From assembly GCA_029781035.1 (NCBI GenBank), contig JAKOXK010000096.1:47880-111879 (forward strand): DNA of 64,000 nt. The letters run 5' to 3'. Numbering within the stretch: the stretch's first letter is position 1; every line of letters begins with the position of its first letter. The position numbers and the translations under genes are program-made. The notes beneath the pieces are model-generated. The model was not told the DNA's origin, did no database searches, and saw nothing but the letters and a program-made list of their open reading frames with translations. The DNA is from Armatimonadota bacterium (GTDB taxonomy: Bacteria > Armatimonadota > Fimbriimonadia > Fimbriimonadales > Fimbriimonadaceae). Below, one piece after another: positions 34,562 to 43,347 of this stretch.

Positions 34562-36478
34562 TCACGATGCCAAGGTCCTGGAAATCTGGTCTGTTTGCGG
34601 GGAGTAGGCCGCGACTTTTGATCGCAGGCCAAGAGGAAGACGGTGTTTGCCGTCGGGAGTCGTCAAGGCGACCATCGAGGCCGTAGCGGACGCGCTCGTC
34701 GCCCACGCTTGGGCAGCTTGGCTGTCGTCAATCCGCAAGAACGCAACGAAGTCCCCTTCCATCCGTCGGGTCAGAATCCCGTCTGGTGGCAGCAGGGCTC
34801 GCAGTCGCACCGCCAGTCGCCTGAGGCCGTGTTCGACGGCGGCCTTGCCATGGGCTTCGGTCAGCTCCTCGCGGCGGAGCACTTCCAAGTAGACCATGTG
34901 ACCCGAGCCCGCCTTGCTGACGGCATCTCTGAACTCGGCGGGCGTCGCGAGTCCGGCCGAGACTTCGAGATCCTGGCTGATTCGGCCCAGCGCTAAGCTC
35001 AGCTCCGCGACCGCCAGGCGAAGAGTCTCGACAGACAGGGAGTCGACCCCGTTCGAACGGTGTGACGCTGCCGTGAAGAACCCGAACACGTCGCCTGCTC
35101 GGTAGAGCGGCAACAGGATGAAGCTGCCGATCCGGCGCTTCAAGGCCTCTTCCCTCGACAACATCGTATCGTCGCGAGCATCGGCCAGGTACACCTCGGG
35201 AGAACCCATTGCAGTCCAGCCGTTGAGGCCCTTACCGATCGCGAACCGGAGGCTCTCAATGACCGCCAGGTTGGCCCCGTGGTTGGTTACGAGAAGCGGT
35301 TCATCGCCTTCCAAGAAGAAGACTGCCAAGTGGTCAAGGCTGAGGGATTCCCAGGCTTCCCGGGCGATCCGGGTTGCCATGGCCGTTGCCGACCCAGCCC
35401 CTTGCGTGGTGGAGGCAACCATGTACATGAATTCAGCCTGCTTCAGCCGCGCTTTTTCGTCTTCTCTCGATCGGATCTGGACGATGAAACGTGCGACAGT
35501 TTCGGAGATTTCGGTCGCGACGTCTGCGGCGGCGGCAAGTCGGTCTTTTGCCCGGTCGAACAAAGCGACCATCCCTACGATCCTTCCCCGGTCCTTGAGG
35601 ACGACAGCAGCGGAATCGACTGCCTCGCCGGCGGAACTCAACGAACGGACCATGCCGCCGAGCCTTTCCTGTAACTGCCACTCGCCCCTGAAATCGGGCA
35701 TCACGAACGAAGCGTCTTTCGCTTCGACGGGGACGTCACCAGACACCGATTGGGCGACGAACCGTTTCGAATCGGGCAGGAGGGCGTACAAGGTCAGGCC
35801 CTCGACTCTCAGGGACTCATGCAACCGCTGCGCCAACGCCGCGAGAGCATTGTCGGGTTCCTGTCCGACCGCCTCTGAGATCTGTGAGGCCAATTTGTCC
35901 TTTCGACTGCGCCTTTCCAAATCGCCCGCATGATCACGAAGGGCTCTGAACTTCTCGCGAAGGCTCATGTATTCCTGAGCCGTATCCTCGTCCAGGCCTG
36001 AATGGCCCTCAAGCTGGACGATCTCGCGAATCGAAACGATTTGTCCCCTGCGCGAACCAAGGAGACCGATGATCAGGACACCACCGACTTGTCCAAGCAG
36101 GACGGGAGTCCAACCGTGGCCCCCAAAGAGGTTGGCACCCATAAGAAGGAACGAGGCGACGATCGGTGCCATGGCCAAGGGATCGGCCCCATGCCGGGCG
36201 ACGGCCCAGGCTGGCGGCAGCAGCGTCAAAAAGCCAAAGAGCTCGATCTTTCCCGCAGCGGACACCACGAGCGCCACTAGGGCCGAATCGAAGACGGCGA
36301 TGATAGCAGACACGCCCGCATTCCTCAGGTCTCGCCGCTCCAACGCGTAAGCGAGGAACGAGTAGGCGGCAAAGAACGCGGCGACCTTCCATGCGATTTC
36401 AAAGGGAGGTGACTTGGTCGCGCCTGCCACGACGAGAAGGACCGTCGCCAGAACACTCCGGAGGGAAAGCTCGAACAT
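34562..36478 (-). CDS. Membrane GAF-domain sensor with degenerate GGDEF-like C-terminus
   Basis: The 638-residue protein begins with five or six membrane helices (roughly residues 5-140), then a coiled linker, two GAF domains (about 200-330 and 350-490), and a C-terminal domain. That domain resembles a GGDEF diguanylate cyclase in layout (VYLEVLRREELTEAHG, LRRLAVRLRALLPPDGILT), but the GGDEF signature is replaced by RRMEGDFVAFLR and should be inactive. It probably senses a ligand or redox state and signals by protein contact. The ATG lies at the edge of a region of about 290 bases without a protein gene. Confidence 0.8.
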   Translation of the reverse strand: MFELSLRSVLATVLLVVAGATKSPPFEIAWKVAAFFAAYSFLAYALERRDLRNAGVSAIIAVFDSALVALVVSAAGKIELFGFLTLLPPAWAVARHGADPLAMAPIVASFLLMGANLFGGHGWTPVLLGQVGGVLIIGLLGSRRGQIVSIREIVQLEGHSGLDEDTAQEYMSLREKFRALRDHAGDLERRSRKDKLASQISEAVGQEPDNALAALAQRLHESLRVEGLTLYALLPDSKRFVAQSVSGDVPVEAKDASFVMPDFRGEWQLQERLGGMVRSLSSAGEAVDSAAVVLKDRGRIVGMVALFDRAKDRLAAAADVATEISETVARFIVQIRSREDEKARLKQAEFMYMVASTTQGAGSATAMATRIAREAWESLSLDHLAVFFLEGDEPLLVTNHGANLAVIESLRFAIGKGLNGWTAMGSPEVYLADARDDTMLSREEALKRRIGSFILLPLYRAGDVFGFFTAASHRSNGVDSLSVETLRLAVAELSLALGRISQDLEVSAGLATPAEFRDAVSKAGSGHMVYLEVLRREELTEAHGKAAVEHGLRRLAVRLRALLPPDGILTRRMEGDFVAFLRIDDSQAAQAWATSASATASMVALTTPDGKHRLPLGLRSKVAAYSPQTDQISRTLAS

Positions 36479-36485
36479 CGTCTAC

Positions 36486-36774
36486 TGCTTTCACTTTCGG
36501 GTTCAAAACCCTGAACCTTAAGGGCAACTTCGGGAAAGTCCTGGATCCCTCCCCAGGGCACGGGGCCTCGCGTACGCCTTTCATCTAGGACTAAAGACCC
36601 AAAAACACGGTTGCCAGGTGCGATAGGTCACGGTCTTTGAATCTAACTGCGTCTGACTCTTGTCCCGACAAGCAGAACGCAACTGGCCTGCCCGCAAAAG
36701 AGACAGGAAGAAGCGCTCTCAATCAAAAGCTTCGTGCCGGCTTGGTCTGTCCTCTCCGCCATGCCGGCTTTTTT
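36486..36774 (+). ncRNA. Candidate structured small RNA ending in an intrinsic terminator
   Basis: No convincing protein gene fills this gap. On the plus strand it holds several inverted repeats: GGTTC/GAACC near 36499-36516, CCTGG/CCAGG around 36540-36557, AAAGACC with GGTCTTT enclosing about 33 bases (near 36592-36638), and CTTGT-CCCG-ACAAG near 36658-36671. It ends with GCCGGC...GCCGGC-TTTTTT. No upstream plus-strand gene would need this terminator, so a small RNA is a fair guess. I did not recognise a known family, and no strong promoter is visible. Confidence 0.3.
36736..36774 (+). terminator. Intrinsic terminator with six-T run, plus strand
   Basis: GCCGGC at 36736-36741 pairs with GCCGGC at 36763-36768 and is followed at once by TTTTTT (36769-36774), which also contains the stop region of nfo on the other strand. 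All genes for 3 kb upstream run on the minus strand. Confidence 0.5.
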
Positions 36775-37624
36775 ATTGCCTGGACCATTCCCAAAGCCGT
36801 TGCACGTTGACAGCGTGCATCGTGTCCGCGTCTGGAGTCTCGACAACAATCGGGACCTTTTCGAGGCGCAGGTCCGTGACCAGACACCGGAAGGCTTGGG
36901 CGCCAAGCGAACCCTCGCCCAGGTTTTCGTGTCGATCCTTGTGACTCGCGAACGGGAACTTACTGTCGTTGCAGTGCACGACTCGGAGTCGGTCGAGTCC
37001 GATCCGCTCATCGAACTCCTTCATCGTCTGAGCATACGTTTCAGGTGTGCGAAGGTCGTAACCAGCGGAGAACACGTGGCATGTGTCCAGACACACGGCA
37101 AGGCGCGGGTGACCGTCACACAGGCCGATAATCGTGGCCAGTTCCTCGAACCGGCTGTTCAAGACCGTTCCTTGGCCGGCAGTCGTCTCCATCAAGAGCG
37201 TCACGTCGTCTGGAGTCTCTCTCAGGATCCGCTTGGTCGCTTCGGCGACGCGCGTGAGTCCGACTTCCACTCCCTGCCCCATGTGCGCTCCCATGTGCGA
37301 GACGACAAAAGGGATGCCGTACTCATGGCAGCGCCCAATCTCGCGGGTCAGACCCGCGATGCTTTTCTCGCGAAGTTCGTCGTTTGGTGCCGCCAGGTTG
37401 ATCAAGTAGCTGTCATGGCTGACGACGTTTTGACCCATGCCGGTCTCTTGGCAAGCCGTCTTAAAGGCATGGACCGCCTCAGGCGTGACCTCTTTCGACT
37501 TCCATTGCTGCGGACTCGAGGTGAATACCTGGACTGCCGTACACTGGATCGCGGCTCCATTCCGGATGGCTTTGTCGAGCCCGCCTGCAGTGGGCATGTG
37601 GGCACCGATGAGTCGGGCAGGCAT
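36773..37624 (-). CDS. nfo: Endonuclease IV
   Basis: The 283-residue protein is a TIM-barrel AP endonuclease that cuts at abasic sites in base-excision repair, a natural partner of the uracil-DNA glycosylase encoded at 10.7 kb. Metal-binding segments are all present: VSHDSYLINLA, VVSHMGAHMGQG, LLMETTAGQG with the Glu ligand, LAVCLDTCHVFSAGYD, VVHCNDSKFPFASHKDRHENLGEG, and VVETP. The start at ATG 37624 gives the usual MPARLIGAHMPTAGGL beginning. Length is normal. Confidence 0.96.
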   Translation of the reverse strand: MPARLIGAHMPTAGGLDKAIRNGAAIQCTAVQVFTSSPQQWKSKEVTPEAVHAFKTACQETGMGQNVVSHDSYLINLAAPNDELREKSIAGLTREIGRCHEYGIPFVVSHMGAHMGQGVEVGLTRVAEATKRILRETPDDVTLLMETTAGQGTVLNSRFEELATIIGLCDGHPRLAVCLDTCHVFSAGYDLRTPETYAQTMKEFDERIGLDRLRVVHCNDSKFPFASHKDRHENLGEGSLGAQAFRCLVTDLRLEKVPIVVETPDADTMHAVNVQRLWEWSRQ

Positions 37625-37659
37625 GGGTTCTTCATACCCGAGTCGGGCCCGCGTTCATG

Positions 37660-39084
37660 TCACTTGGGCGGCGAGGGTCTGGTCACGGCCGTGTCTTGCA
37701 GGACCGGCATGTGCTCCGGATCCAGATCGAGCAGGAGCCGGAAGAACCTGTCCACCGGTTGTGCTGTGACCTTAAAGGTCGCTTGACCGACTTGTTCGCC
37801 AACGACCCGATGGAGCATCCAACCCGGCTTTGGCCGAGCGTCAAAGGGAGCAACAGGGCGACACACGGGCAGGACGACGGTCAAATCCACAGGAAGGTTC
37901 CTTTCTGTCGCAGCACTGTAAGTGGAAATTGCGATGCGGTCCTCAAAGCTGCCCTTCGGAAAGACCCTTAGCCCGTAGAAGGGTGTTCCTTGTCGCCAGC
38001 CGAGGGGCCGGATCACGAGCACTTGCTGGTTGGCTGGAACCGGTTTCGGGGAATCCTTGGGTGGAATCCCGTGGTTCTTGGGCCGGGCCCTGTCGTCGCC
38101 TTCGATCAGTATGTCGCTGGAGAGGGAGGAACCAGCCGAGTCGAAGGCACCAGCAACGGCCAACGGAGGCGGACACGCGCCTCCTGACCACACGACTTCG
38201 ACGCTACCATCTTCTTCCTTGTACGCACCCAGGAGCCGGATGGTGACACCTTGAACAGTCTGTGCCGCGCCGGCTCCAGCCAGGTTGTTGTCAAAGTCCC
38301 GGATCATCCGGTCGAAGTCGTACACGGTGTAGTTGGACGGTGGTCGGAATGCGAACGTGTCGTCCGAGAACTGCACCGGATAGTCGAACGTCTGTCTGAC
38401 ACCGACCCTCCAACGACCGTCTTTGTCTTTGCCGAACCACTCGGACTTGAGGGGAAGTCGGCTCGACGTGTCAACCGTCAACACCAACTTGCTCACGCCG
38501 GACGTACCTTGTAGCTCGTAGATGAGATTGTCGCCCGCACGGCGGCACTTCGAGACGACCGCTCCGCGTGCGCTCTTCGAGAAGTCTGCCGCCATGCTTT
38601 CTACCGTTGGGATGTTGGCGTCGCCAAAGCCGCTGGGAGATCCCGTCTCAATGCTGGCGGACTTGTTCGCCTCACGAACCTGCCAGACGTGACTTCCGTC
38701 GTAACCCCGTTCGAGCCGCCCTCCTTCGTCACTTTTCACCCCCGGTGCCGAGAGGTTGATGACATACCTTCTCTTCTCCCCTGACTGCCAACTCTCAGTT
38801 CGGACTTGCCCGCTCGCGTCCGTCTCGACCATGTGGAAGTTGCGGACTCGACGCAGCGCAACAAGGACGGTGTCGAACGCAAGCGCCCGCGATGACAGCG
38901 CCAATGACGCGACAAAAAGCGCAACAGCCACCATGGCTCCCGACCCGATCCAGACCAAGGGTGACAATCGTCTCGATTCACCTCGTCGCTGGCCAAGGCC
39001 TGTCTGAGCAGAGTCCATGCCGACTTCGGGCCGCCAGCGCCGCAGTTCACTGACCGAACGTCGGAATCGCCTCGTTGTTCTCAT
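37660..39084 (-). CDS. Membrane-anchored LolA/RseB-like protein, likely anti-sigma partner
   Basis: ATG 39084 has AGGAG seven bases upstream and overlaps the sigma-factor gene by 38 bases, so the two are co-translated. The 474-residue product has a basic cytosolic N-terminus of about 45 residues, one membrane helix (PLVWIGSGAMVAVALFVASL) and a large exported part. That part begins like LolA/RseB lipid-binding half-barrels (NFHMVETDASGQVRTESWQS, KLVLTVDTSSRLPLKSEWF). The position suggests an anti-sigma or sensor for envelope stress, but no zinc-finger ASD motif is seen in the short cytosolic tail. Confidence 0.7.
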   Translation of the reverse strand: MRTTRRFRRSVSELRRWRPEVGMDSAQTGLGQRRGESRRLSPLVWIGSGAMVAVALFVASLALSSRALAFDTVLVALRRVRNFHMVETDASGQVRTESWQSGEKRRYVINLSAPGVKSDEGGRLERGYDGSHVWQVREANKSASIETGSPSGFGDANIPTVESMAADFSKSARGAVVSKCRRAGDNLIYELQGTSGVSKLVLTVDTSSRLPLKSEWFGKDKDGRWRVGVRQTFDYPVQFSDDTFAFRPPSNYTVYDFDRMIRDFDNNLAGAGAAQTVQGVTIRLLGAYKEEDGSVEVVWSGGACPPPLAVAGAFDSAGSSLSSDILIEGDDRARPKNHGIPPKDSPKPVPANQQVLVIRPLGWRQGTPFYGLRVFPKGSFEDRIAISTYSAATERNLPVDLTVVLPVCRPVAPFDARPKPGWMLHRVVGEQVGQATFKVTAQPVDRFFRLLLDLDPEHMPVLQDTAVTRPSPPK

Positions 39085-39619
39085 CTTCAATCTCCTGAGT
39101 TTCGATGGGGATGTTCCAGGCTGTAGCCAGTTGTTGGCGCAGTCGTCTCTTGGCCGCATGGCACCGTGACTTGACCGTTCCAGCAGGTATGCCGAGGATC
39201 TCGGCCGTTTCATGGACGGAGTGCCCTTCGACCACCCGCAACACGAACGCACACCGAAGGTCTTCGGCGAGTTTCGCGATGGCGTCGGCCAGAACCAGGG
39301 CGTCTGTTGACAGACCGGACGTGACGGGCATGTCTGCCAGCAGAGCGAGCCCTGGTGCACATGTTGACCGCTTTGACTTCAAGTAGGCGTTGAAGGCGAT
39401 TTTCCTCAGCCATGTGCGCAGACTTGACTCGTGCCTGAAAGCAGCCAGAGACTCTCTGGCTGCCAGGAATGTCTGTTGGCAGAGGTCGAGACCATCTTCC
39501 TGAGACCCGGTCAACAAGACCAGGGCCCTCAGGACGTGCGGATAGTGCTCGTCCACGATCCTACTGAAAGCAGCACCGTCACCGTCGGCGGCTCTTTTTA
39601 CGGCCCATCGATCCCACAT
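39047..39619 (-). CDS. ECF-type RNA polymerase sigma factor
   Basis: The 190-residue protein has region 2 (SRIVDEHYPHVLRALVLLTG, DLCQQTFLAARESLAAF, with the WLRKIAFNAYL -10 recognition helix) and region 4 (VLRVVEGHSVHETAEILGIP, then TVKSRCHAAKRRLRQQL), typical of RpoE-like ECF sigma factors. ATG 39619 has GAGGAGA as ribosome site. It is followed, with a 38-base overlap, by a membrane protein that probably controls it. Such pairs commonly respond to envelope stress. The gene diverges from the phosphomannomutase gene. Confidence 0.92.
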   Translation of the reverse strand: MWDRWAVKRAADGDGAAFSRIVDEHYPHVLRALVLLTGSQEDGLDLCQQTFLAARESLAAFRHESSLRTWLRKIAFNAYLKSKRSTCAPGLALLADMPVTSGLSTDALVLADAIAKLAEDLRCAFVLRVVEGHSVHETAEILGIPAGTVKSRCHAAKRRLRQQLATAWNIPIETQEIEDENNEAIPTFGQ

Positions 39620-39688
39620 CGATGTCTCCTCTGATCCTCCAACGCCCTCATCGGTTCACACAATCTTCAGGTACTTTGCCAGAAGACC

Positions 39689-41035
39689 ATGGGTGACCTG
39701 CTCGCGTGCTTCAAAGCCTACGACGTGAGGGGCGTCGTACCGGACGAACTCAACCCCGAGTTGGCCTATGCCATCGGTCGGGCCTATGCCGACGAGACCG
39801 GTGCGAGCAGCGTGTGCCTGGGGCGCGACATCCGGTTGAGCGGGCCTGAGTTGCTGTCCGCCATGGCACGCGGCTTGAACGATGCCGGTGTCGACGTTGT
39901 CGACCTTGGACTGGTCGGGACGGAGATGGTCTACTTTGCGACCGCCCACTATGGCTTCGACGGCGGGGTCATGATCACGGCCAGCCACAACCCTCCCCAG
40001 TACAACGGGATGAAGATGGTTCGCAAGGAGAGCCGTCCCATCAGTGGCGACAGCGGACTTTCCAACATTGAACGACGAGCCTACGAAAAGAAGTGGGAGC
40101 GCACAGGTCGAGGAAGGTCGTCGAAGGCTGACAGCTATGCGGAGTTCGTGCAACACCTCTCGCAATTCGACGCCAAGAGCGAGATCCGGCCCCTTAAGGT
40201 CTTGGCCTGTGCCGGGAACGGAGCCGCAGGACTTGCGGTCGAGGCCCTGCTTCCCCATGTCTCGCTGGATGTGACGCCCATGATGTTCGAGCCGGACGGT
40301 TCGTTCCCGAACGGCGTCCCCAACCCAATCATTCCGGAGTCGCGAAAGCCGGTCGAGGACGCCATGGCCAAGGGCGGATACGACTTCGGTGTGGCTTGGG
40401 ACGGCGACTATGACCGGGCCTTCTTTTTCGACGAATGGGGCAAGTTCATCGAGGGCTACTACATCGTCGGGCTGTTGGCGAACGCGATCTTGGCCGACAA
40501 CCCGGGAGGAACGGTGATCTACGACCCACGCCTCGTGTGGAACACCCTCGACATCGTCGCGCGGGCCGGTGGAAACGCCGTGATGTGCAAGTCGGGACAC
40601 GCGTTCATCAAGGAGAAGATGCGGGCGGAAAACGCCGTCTACGGCGGCGAGATGAGCGCACACCACTATTTCCGCGACCACTGGTATTGCGACAGCGGCA
40701 TGATCCCGTTTCTGCTGGTCTCAAAACTCGTGTCCAAAACGGGGTCAAGCCTCGGCAAACTTGTCGGCGAGATGATCGAGAAGTACCCGTGCTCGGGTGA
40801 GGTCAATTCGCATGTCGCCGACGTGGCGGACGTGTTGCGAAGGATCGAGTCGTCCTATGGAGAAGGTGCCGACGTCGACAAGACAGACGGGCTGAGCGTT
40901 GAATATAAGGATTGGCGCTTTAACCTACGCGGATCGAACACAGAGCCCGTCATTAGGCTCAATGTCGAGTCCCGTGGCGACAGGAAGCTGGTAGAGTCGA
41001 AGACGGCTGAGTTGCTCCAAGTGATCCGAAGCTAG
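39689..41035 (+). CDS. Phosphomannomutase/phosphoglucomutase
   Basis: The 448-residue protein is an alpha-D-phosphohexomutase. All four active-site loops are present: ITASHNPPQYNG with the phosphoserine, WDGDYDRAFFF for Mg2+, GGEMSAHHYFRD for sugar choice (the GEMSxHH form favours mannose/glucose phosphates), and RGSNTEPVIRL for phosphate. It interconverts hexose 6- and 1-phosphates for cell-surface polysaccharide precursors. This is the ManB/AlgC group rather than GlmM, judged by the GEMS loop. It sits just before the S-layer porin gene but is separated from it by a long leader. Confidence 0.93.
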   Translation: MGDLLACFKAYDVRGVVPDELNPELAYAIGRAYADETGASSVCLGRDIRLSGPELLSAMARGLNDAGVDVVDLGLVGTEMVYFATAHYGFDGGVMITASHNPPQYNGMKMVRKESRPISGDSGLSNIERRAYEKKWERTGRGRSSKADSYAEFVQHLSQFDAKSEIRPLKVLACAGNGAAGLAVEALLPHVSLDVTPMMFEPDGSFPNGVPNPIIPESRKPVEDAMAKGGYDFGVAWDGDYDRAFFFDEWGKFIEGYYIVGLLANAILADNPGGTVIYDPRLVWNTLDIVARAGGNAVMCKSGHAFIKEKMRAENAVYGGEMSAHHYFRDHWYCDSGMIPFLLVSKLVSKTGSSLGKLVGEMIEKYPCSGEVNSHVADVADVLRRIESSYGEGADVDKTDGLSVEYKDWRFNLRGSNTEPVIRLNVESRGDRKLVESKTAELLQVIRS

Positions 41036-41112
41036 CGACCCTGCCGAAACCGAGTACAAGTGGGAGACAAGGCGACATCGGTCCCGATTTATCGCCGCCA
41101 TCTGACTTTTCC

Positions 41113-41142
41113 TTGCAACATTGCCTGGAAGTGCGGAATAAT
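41113..41142 (+). promoter_or_regulatory. Promoter of the SLH porin gene
   Basis: TTGCAA (41113-41118), an 18-base spacer and AATAAT (41137-41142) form a reasonable sigma-70-type promoter. Transcription would start near 41149, where the first strong hairpin of the leader begins. Confidence 0.5.
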
Positions 41143-41146
41143 GGAA

Positions 41147-41311
41147 TTGAGGTCGGATGACTGACCTCAAGCGGTAGAGACGCAGGAAGCGTCGCCAAGG
41201 CACCCGGATGCTTGGTCTCACAGGGAACTTAAGGAAAGTTGTGGGTCTGACGGCGTTTGGGAGCTTCACGCGAAAGCTCTGTGTCTTCGTCCGCAGGAGA
41301 CAAACACAACC
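41147..41311 (+). promoter_or_regulatory. Hairpin-rich 5' leader of the SLH porin mRNA
   Basis: About 165 bases separate the likely promoter from the start codon and contain five inverted repeats in series: TTGAGGTC/GACCTCAA (41147-41170), GACGC/GCGTC (41179-41193), CCAAG/CTTGG (41195-41215), AACTT/AAGTT (41226-41240) and GAGCTT/AAGCTC (41261-41279). AGGAG follows about twelve bases before the ATG. It may stabilise the mRNA or regulate translation; I could not match it to a known riboswitch. Confidence 0.5.
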
Positions 41312-43240
41312 ATGAACCGAATGTTGAAGATCGCCCTGGGTGCGGTCATCGCAGGTTTTGCCCTGCCAGCCTTCTCCCAGGACAACTTCCCGGACGTTCC
41401 GGACAATCACTGGGCGTACTCCGCCGTTGATGGCCTTAAGAAGGCCGGCATCCTTGTCGGCTATCCGGACGGCCTCTTCCGTGGCAACCGCCCGATGAGC
41501 CGCTACGAGTTCGCTGCGGCTGCGTTCGCCTGCTATCAGAAGATGATGTCCATGCAAGAGGACTTGTCTAAGCAGATCGACGAGATCAAGAACAACATGC
41601 CGAGCGGCGGCAACGGCGCCAGCCAAGCTGACGTCGACGCTCTCAAAAGCTCACTCAACGACCTGAAGTCTCAGGTTGACGGCATGAAGGACTGGGGCAA
41701 CCGCATCGGTGACCTCGAAAAGATGAGCAAGGAGTTCGAGAGCGAGCTCGCATCCATGGGCGTCGACGTCAAGAAGATGCGCCAGGATCTGAGCGACCTC
41801 GAGGGCCGCGTCACGAAGATCGAGGGCATGCTCCCGCACGTCATGATCTCAGGCACCGCGGACTTCCTGATGCTCGCCGGTCACTCGACTGACGACAACT
41901 ACTACCTGGGCCCGGACAACCGCCTTGGCGGCGTCGGCTCTGGTGACTATTCGATCAAGAAGGTTGGCATGACCCGCGACCTGTCCTTCCTGCACGAGCT
42001 GGCCTTCAAGTTCTCGGGCAACAACACGGAAGGCCCGAAGTGGGAAGCGACCGTCGTGGCCGGCAACATGCTGAGCAGCGGCGGCTTCAAGGACGCCCTG
42101 GGCAACATGAGCACGAGTGACTCCGGCGCTGGCTATTCGGCCGGCCCGAGCGACATCTACGTGAACACAGCCAACGTGACGTTCGACAGCGCCCTTGCTG
42201 GACAAGGCTTCAACGCCAAGATCGGTCGCGTCGGCTACCAGGTCGGCCCGTACCTCTGGAAGCGCGTGGACTTCACCACCGTCTATCGGAACGATCGCTG
42301 GGACAACGGCGACTTCTACTTCGACGGCGGCATCCTCGCCTTCAACTTCGGCAAGGCCAGCGTCAACGTCTTCGGTGGCACGAACAGCAGCGTCACGAGC
42401 AACAACGGAACGCCGTTGAACCCGATGCCGCTCGGCGCCGGATCCGTCGTTGACCGCACCTTGGGCGTCCAGCTCAAGTTCCCGGTCGGCGAGATGGGCA
42501 ACGTCAACCTCGCCTACCTCTGGCAGGACACCGACAACCACTTCGATGGCGACCCGCTGACCGCTGGCACCCAGCCCGCGAACCGGCTGAACGTCTTCGG
42601 TGGCGACATCGACCTGAAGTTCGACAAGATCAGCGTCTGGGGCTCCTACAGCCAGTCTACGACGAGCGAGAACACCAGCAATGTGCTGGATTCGGGCAAC
42701 AAGGCTTGGGACATCCGCGCCAACTACAATGGCGCTGAGAACTGGGGCTTTGGAGTCGGCTATCGCGAGATCGAAAACAACTTCATGGCCTTCGGTAGCT
42801 GGGGACGCCTCGGCAACGTGTGGGATCCCGTGAACATCAAGGGATTCAACGCCAAGCTGTGGTTCCAGCCGAACAAGGGCACGAAGATCTGGGCCAAGGG
42901 CGAGTTCGACAAGCCCAAGGACACGACCGCCGGCTACGCGCTCGCGGGCTATGACAGGATTGACTCCTATGGAATCGGTCTTGACTACCAGCTCGGCGAG
43001 AACTGGGGCACGATGCTGTCCTATGAGGACACCCAGTTCAAGGGCGCTGGCCTCGTGGGTGACGACAAGGTTCGCTGGTACACGCTGGGCTTCAACTACG
43101 GCCTGGCCGCCAACACCAACATCTGGATCACCTACCAGTTCAGCGACTCTGACTTCGCCGCGGGATCGGTCATCGACCCTGCCGGCCAAGGCAAGTATCG
43201 CGGCGGACTGCTCGGTACGCAGATCAGCGTCAAGTTCTAA
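41312..43240 (+). CDS. SLH-domain outer-membrane porin-like protein
   Basis: The 642-residue protein has a signal peptide (KIALGAVIAGFALPAFSQ), one SLH domain (FPDVPDNHWAYSAVDGLKKA, GYPDGLFRGNRPMSRYE) and a coiled coil (residues about 75-165). A long beta-barrel follows, whose strands are visible as repeats such as NWGFGVGYREIE and GIGLDYQLGENWGT, ending in LLGTQISVKF. This is the SlpM/OprB-like layout: the SLH domain binds cell-wall polymers while the barrel sits in the outer membrane. Codon use is strikingly uniform (GGC, AAC, AAG, GTC), which suggests very high expression. It has its own promoter and a terminator. Confidence 0.93.
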   Translation: MNRMLKIALGAVIAGFALPAFSQDNFPDVPDNHWAYSAVDGLKKAGILVGYPDGLFRGNRPMSRYEFAAAAFACYQKMMSMQEDLSKQIDEIKNNMPSGGNGASQADVDALKSSLNDLKSQVDGMKDWGNRIGDLEKMSKEFESELASMGVDVKKMRQDLSDLEGRVTKIEGMLPHVMISGTADFLMLAGHSTDDNYYLGPDNRLGGVGSGDYSIKKVGMTRDLSFLHELAFKFSGNNTEGPKWEATVVAGNMLSSGGFKDALGNMSTSDSGAGYSAGPSDIYVNTANVTFDSALAGQGFNAKIGRVGYQVGPYLWKRVDFTTVYRNDRWDNGDFYFDGGILAFNFGKASVNVFGGTNSSVTSNNGTPLNPMPLGAGSVVDRTLGVQLKFPVGEMGNVNLAYLWQDTDNHFDGDPLTAGTQPANRLNVFGGDIDLKFDKISVWGSYSQSTTSENTSNVLDSGNKAWDIRANYNGAENWGFGVGYREIENNFMAFGSWGRLGNVWDPVNIKGFNAKLWFQPNKGTKIWAKGEFDKPKDTTAGYALAGYDRIDSYGIGLDYQLGENWGTMLSYEDTQFKGAGLVGDDKVRWYTLGFNYGLAANTNIWITYQFSDSDFAAGSVIDPAGQGKYRGGLLGTQISVKF

Positions 43241-43262
43241 GAAACGGACACTGGTCTCACAA

Positions 43263-43297
43263 CGGCCCTCTGGGAATCCCAGGGGGCCGCTTCTTTT
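43263..43297 (+). terminator. Intrinsic terminator of the SLH porin gene
   Basis: CGGCCC-T-CTGGG-AAT-CCCAG-G-GGGCCG forms a long GC-rich stem with a three-base loop (43263-43289), followed by CTTCTTTT. It is placed 22 bases after the stop codon. Confidence 0.85.
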
Positions 43298-43347
43298 GTC
43301 CCAGTCCCATGAGCCAACCTGAGCCACCCATCGTCTAAAGGAATGTC

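Noticed and set aside
36496..36512. tRNA T-arm-like GGGTTCAAAACCC
   Set aside because: No acceptor, D or anticodon arms can be built around it, and the upstream part would lie in the GAF gene.
36643..36763. Short Cys-containing frame on the minus strand after nfo (SSCLFCGQASC)
   Set aside because: CxxC is suggestive, but there is no ribosome site, the start lies inside the terminator hairpin and the length is about 39 codons; kept only as part of the candidate RNA region.
41849..43327. Very long open frame (492 codons) antisense to the SLH porin
   Set aside because: The translation is Val/Glu/Ala/Asp-rich without motifs and reflects the uniform codon use of the porin, whose reading frame has signal peptide, SLH domain and terminator.
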